Of a stretch of 64,000 bases of DNA, positions 61,818 through 64,000 are shown piece by piece. Made by a program: the position numbers and the translations under genes. The notes under the pieces are model-generated. The model ran no database searches and was not told the DNA's origin. It worked only from the letters and a program-made list of their open reading frames with translations. Positions within the stretch are counted from its first letter, which is position 1. Every line of letters begins with the position of its first letter. Source of the DNA: Candidatus Gastranaerophilales bacterium (GTDB lineage Bacteria > Cyanobacteriota > Vampirovibrionia > Gastranaerophilales > Gastranaerophilaceae); assembly GCA_944324825.1 (NCBI GenBank), contig CALUXU010000003.1, positions 62,001-126,000 on the forward strand, written 5' to 3'.

Positions 61818-62498
61818 ATGTTTAACGAAACAAAGACACACGAAATCACTGTCGATACAGTTATACTAACTATAAAAAACGATGATTTAAAAGTATTGTT
61901 AGTCAAACGGGAAAATGAACCGTTCAAAGGTAAATGGGCTATTCCGGGCGGTTATGTCCGCATGTCTGAAGACCTGGATGCTGCAGCTATGAGAATACTC
62001 AAGGAAAAAACTAACGTTGATAACATTTACCTTGAACAGTTATATACATTCGGTGATCCTCTCAGACACCCTGTATCGCGTGTCATAACCTGTGCATATT
62101 TTGCATTAATCAGAGCGGAAGATGTAGATGTTATTTCAGCAGACAATGTAGCATGGCATAAAGTCAACGATTTACCTGCTCTCGCGTTCGACCACAAGGA
62201 AATTATTCAATACTCTTTAAAAAGAACAAGAGAAAGATTAGAAATGTGTCCTGTTGCATACCAACTATTAAACGAAAAATTTACTCTGACAGAAATGCAA
62301 AAAGCGTATGAGCTTATAATGGGTAAGAAGCTGGATAAACGCAATTTCAGAAAGAAAGTTATCCAAACCGAAGGACTTAGAGAGCTTGATGAGTTTTCAA
62401 AATCAACCTCTAAACGTCCTGCGAGGCTGTACACATTTGATAACATCAAACTGAATTCAAAACGTGCACACTTTATTAAAAAGGAGAAAAAATGTTAG
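61818..62498 (+). CDS. NrtR-like Nudix/winged-helix regulator
   Basis: 226 residues: a Nudix domain (about 8-140; WAIPGGYVRMSEDLDAAAMR) joined to a winged helix (about 150-225; FTLTEMQKAYELIMGKKLDK, RNFRKKVIQT). The Nudix box reads RILKEK where catalytic enzymes have REUxEE, so it is probably a ligand sensor and not a hydrolase, as in NrtR repressors of NAD metabolism. nadE (38847) is a plausible target but no shared operator was found by eye. GAGGA precedes the ATG. It overlaps secG by 7 bp. Confidence 0.85.
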   Translation: MFNETKTHEITVDTVILTIKNDDLKVLLVKRENEPFKGKWAIPGGYVRMSEDLDAAAMRILKEKTNVDNIYLEQLYTFGDPLRHPVSRVITCAYFALIRAEDVDVISADNVAWHKVNDLPALAFDHKEIIQYSLKRTRERLEMCPVAYQLLNEKFTLTEMQKAYELIMGKKLDKRNFRKKVIQTEGLRELDEFSKSTSKRPARLYTFDNIKLNSKRAHFIKKEKKC

Positions 62499-62716
62499 CA
62501 TTTGTTTGGACAATACAAGTTTTATCAGCACTATTACTTATATGTTTAATCCTTCTGCATTCGCCTAAAGGTGACGGAATCGCAGGGTTCGGCGGAGCAT
62601 CACAAATGTTTGCTTCTCAAAAAGGTGCAGAAAAAAGATTAAACAAAATAACAGCTATCGTTGCTTTAGTATTCTTATTCTGCGTATTTTTATTAGGATT
62701 TGGTCTCGTTAGATAA
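62492..62716 (+). CDS. secG: Preprotein translocase subunit SecG
   Basis: 74 residues, two transmembrane helices (about 3-21 and 52-72) around the conserved loop LHSPKGDGIAGFGGASQMFA. Assists SecYE-mediated export. AAGGAG lies in the end of the NrtR-like gene. Its stop overlaps the tcdA start by one base. Confidence 0.95.
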   Translation: MLAFVWTIQVLSALLLICLILLHSPKGDGIAGFGGASQMFASQKGAEKRLNKITAIVALVFLFCVFLLGFGLVR

Positions 62717-63453
62717 TGATATTTGCAAGAAACGAACTTTTTTGGGGACGGGAAGCGCAGGAAAAGCTTTCTAAATCTCACGTTGCAGTTTTCGGGCTCG
62801 GAGGTGTCGGCGGATATTCCGTTGAAATGCTTGCAAGAGCAGGTGTTGGCGAACTGACTATTGTAGACTTTGATACCGTTTCCGAAACAAATATCAATCG
62901 CCAGATTATTGCCCTGAATTCGACTGTCGGAGAAAATAAAACAACTCTCTTTGAATCAAGATTAAAAGATATTAATCCATGTATAAAACTCAATATAATA
63001 CAGGATTTTTATACAGAAAATGTCAAAAATGAGTTTTTATCAGCATCAAATTACGTAATTGATGCAATTGATACAATGAGGTCAAAAGTTGCGCTTCTGG
63101 AATACTGTGTAAAAAACGGGATTCCTGTTATAAGTTCAATGGGTGCAGGAAACAGAATTGACCCTACCAAACTTTATATCTCTGATATTTCAGAAATCCG
63201 CAATAAAAAGGCACCATTTGTATCAAATGTTTTATATCAACTAAAGAAACGAGGAATAGAAACGGGAATAACTGTTGTTACAAGCGATGAAAGGGCCGCC
63301 GTTCAAGAAAAAATATCCGAGGTGGAGCATATAGTCACACAATCGGGAGAAGAGATTGAGTTTACCAAAATAATTCCTTCATCAACCCCGTTTGTTGCAT
63401 CGACGGCAGGTATTTTTATGGCATATTACGTTGTTGAAAGGTTAATCGGATGA
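62716..63453 (+). CDS. tcdA: tRNA threonylcarbamoyladenosine dehydratase
   Basis: E1-like enzyme that cyclises t6A37 in tRNA with ATP. 245 residues: VAVFGLGGVGGYSVEMLARA (nucleotide loop), TIVDFDTVSETNINRQIIAL, VIDAIDTMRSKVALL and a late IPSSTPFVASTAGIFMAYYV. The pattern fits TcdA/CsdL rather than MoeB or ThiF, since no C-terminal rhodanese or zinc pairs are seen. It is in one operon with secG and the SDR gene (ATGA overlap). Confidence 0.88.
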   Translation: MIFARNELFWGREAQEKLSKSHVAVFGLGGVGGYSVEMLARAGVGELTIVDFDTVSETNINRQIIALNSTVGENKTTLFESRLKDINPCIKLNIIQDFYTENVKNEFLSASNYVIDAIDTMRSKVALLEYCVKNGIPVISSMGAGNRIDPTKLYISDISEIRNKKAPFVSNVLYQLKKRGIETGITVVTSDERAAVQEKISEVEHIVTQSGEEIEFTKIIPSSTPFVASTAGIFMAYYVVERLIG

Positions 63454-64000
63454 ATATATTAATCACAGGCGCTTCAAAAGGAATCGGAGAATGTATCGCA
63501 CACAATTTAGACGGGAATATTTTTGCAGTCGGAAGATGCGAAGATAGGTTAAAACAGTATGATAATTACCTTGTATGCGACTTTGAAAAAGATATAGAAA
63601 TACTCGGAGAGTATATTGAAGAGAATAAAATAGATGTTGTCATAAATAATGCAGGGGAATACATCTACAAAGAAACCGACCAAATAACCATGCCGGAAAT
63701 TGAAAGAATCACAAGAGTAAATTTAGAAGTTCCGATGTATATAATATCGAAGGCGCTGCCGTATATGAAATCCAAGAATTGGGGCAGAATTATAAATATA
63801 GGTTCAATTTCTGGGGTTATGGGAGAAGCAGGAGCGTGTATTTATTCGGCATCAAAATCGGGATTAATCGGAATGACAAAAGCAATTGCACTTGAGATTG
63901 CACAATACGGAATCACAATAAACACAATAAACCCCGGGTGGGTAGAAACGGATTTGGGAAATTCATCCGTTGAAGAGAGCGAATTTTCAAAAGAAGAAGT
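63450..64000 (+). CDS. Short-chain dehydrogenase/reductase (3' end outside window)
   Basis: The 184 visible codons begin MNILITGASKGIGECIAHNL (NAD(P) motif TGxxxGIG). VVINNAGEYIYKE, the catalytic Ser in INIGSISGVMG and YSASK (Tyr and Lys) follow, then NTINPGWVETDLGN. Cytosolic oxidoreductase of the classical FabG-like type; substrate not predictable. The start overlaps the tcdA stop (ATGA). The frame runs off the window. Confidence 0.93.
   Translation, partial: MNILITGASKGIGECIAHNLDGNIFAVGRCEDRLKQYDNYLVCDFEKDIEILGEYIEENKIDVVINNAGEYIYKETDQITMPEIERITRVNLEVPMYIISKALPYMKSKNWGRIINIGSISGVMGEAGACIYSASKSGLIGMTKAIALEIAQYGITINTINPGWVETDLGNSSVEESEFSKEE

Overview
The window is AT-rich, densely packed bacterial chromosome. 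The gene content suggests an uncultured gut member of the cyanobacterial sister clade (Vampirovibrionia/Melainabacteria, order Gastranaerophilales). The reasons are a DapL-like aminotransferase, GT5 glycogen synthase, GH77 amylomaltase, a fused B12-type radical SAM/DUF2344 protein upstream of RNase E/G, mini-RNase III, and many proteins of no known family, some carrying an N-terminal FKG/SFG-type motif. This placement comes from reading the proteins, not from a database search. The window starts inside one gene and ends inside another. No rRNA, tRNA, CRISPR array or complete transposase gene was seen.

Layout. 1-5.1 kb: end of a coiled-coil protein, then ilvC, pyrG, gatC (minus) and rpmI-rplT (plus). 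5.1-5.5 kb: a repeat cluster. 5.5-16 kb: a GAF-GGDEF-HD-GYP protein, a CBS-like half domain, a TPR/NHL protein, malQ, and the run hypothetical - radical SAM - RNase E/G - small exported protein. 16-25.7 kb: ruvC, a DUF2229 protein, prmC, a small DUF559 nuclease flanked by inverted repeats, and the run flhB-like - sigma factor - rsmI, then a dapL-like aminotransferase. 26-36 kb: an M49-like peptidase, a degenerate GGDEF protein, and the operon flhB-flhA-PilZ-membrane protein-PLP enzyme, then metK. 36-47 kb: unknown helical proteins, mazG-nadE, a U32-like protein, and a 935-residue membrane protein overlapping a solute-binding lipoprotein. 47.5-51.8 kb: an EF-hand protein, holA-holB, and a mini-element of a replisome-organiser-like gene, a small gene and a divergent self-cleaving repressor with operator-like inverted repeats. 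51.8-64 kb: a large zinc-ribbon/NTPase-like/solenoid protein, glgA, mrnC, folC, a histidine kinase, an FAD protein, an NrtR-like regulator, secG, tcdA and a partial SDR.

Connections. Three proteins outline a cyclic-di-GMP circuit: an intact diguanylate cyclase (5491), a GGDEF protein with a broken active site but intact I-site (27858), and a PilZ receptor in the flhB-flhA operon. Two FlhB/SctU paralogues, one with NPIH in place of NPTH, suggest type III export machinery. Only flhA and flhB of that machinery are present here.

Most unusual signals. (1) Almost every larger intergenic gap holds a composite repeat of loosely conserved 8-bp units (TTAGCTGC, CTAGCCGC, TTAATCAC and similar). (2) Six genes have TATAAT 6-7 nt before the ATG and no Shine-Dalgarno site, so they are probably leaderless. 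(3) A 17-bp palindrome inside a longer conserved block precedes two unrelated small genes. (4) The DUF559 gene sits between inverted repeats whose relative occurs alone 16 kb away. (5) The repressor mini-element carries its own operators.
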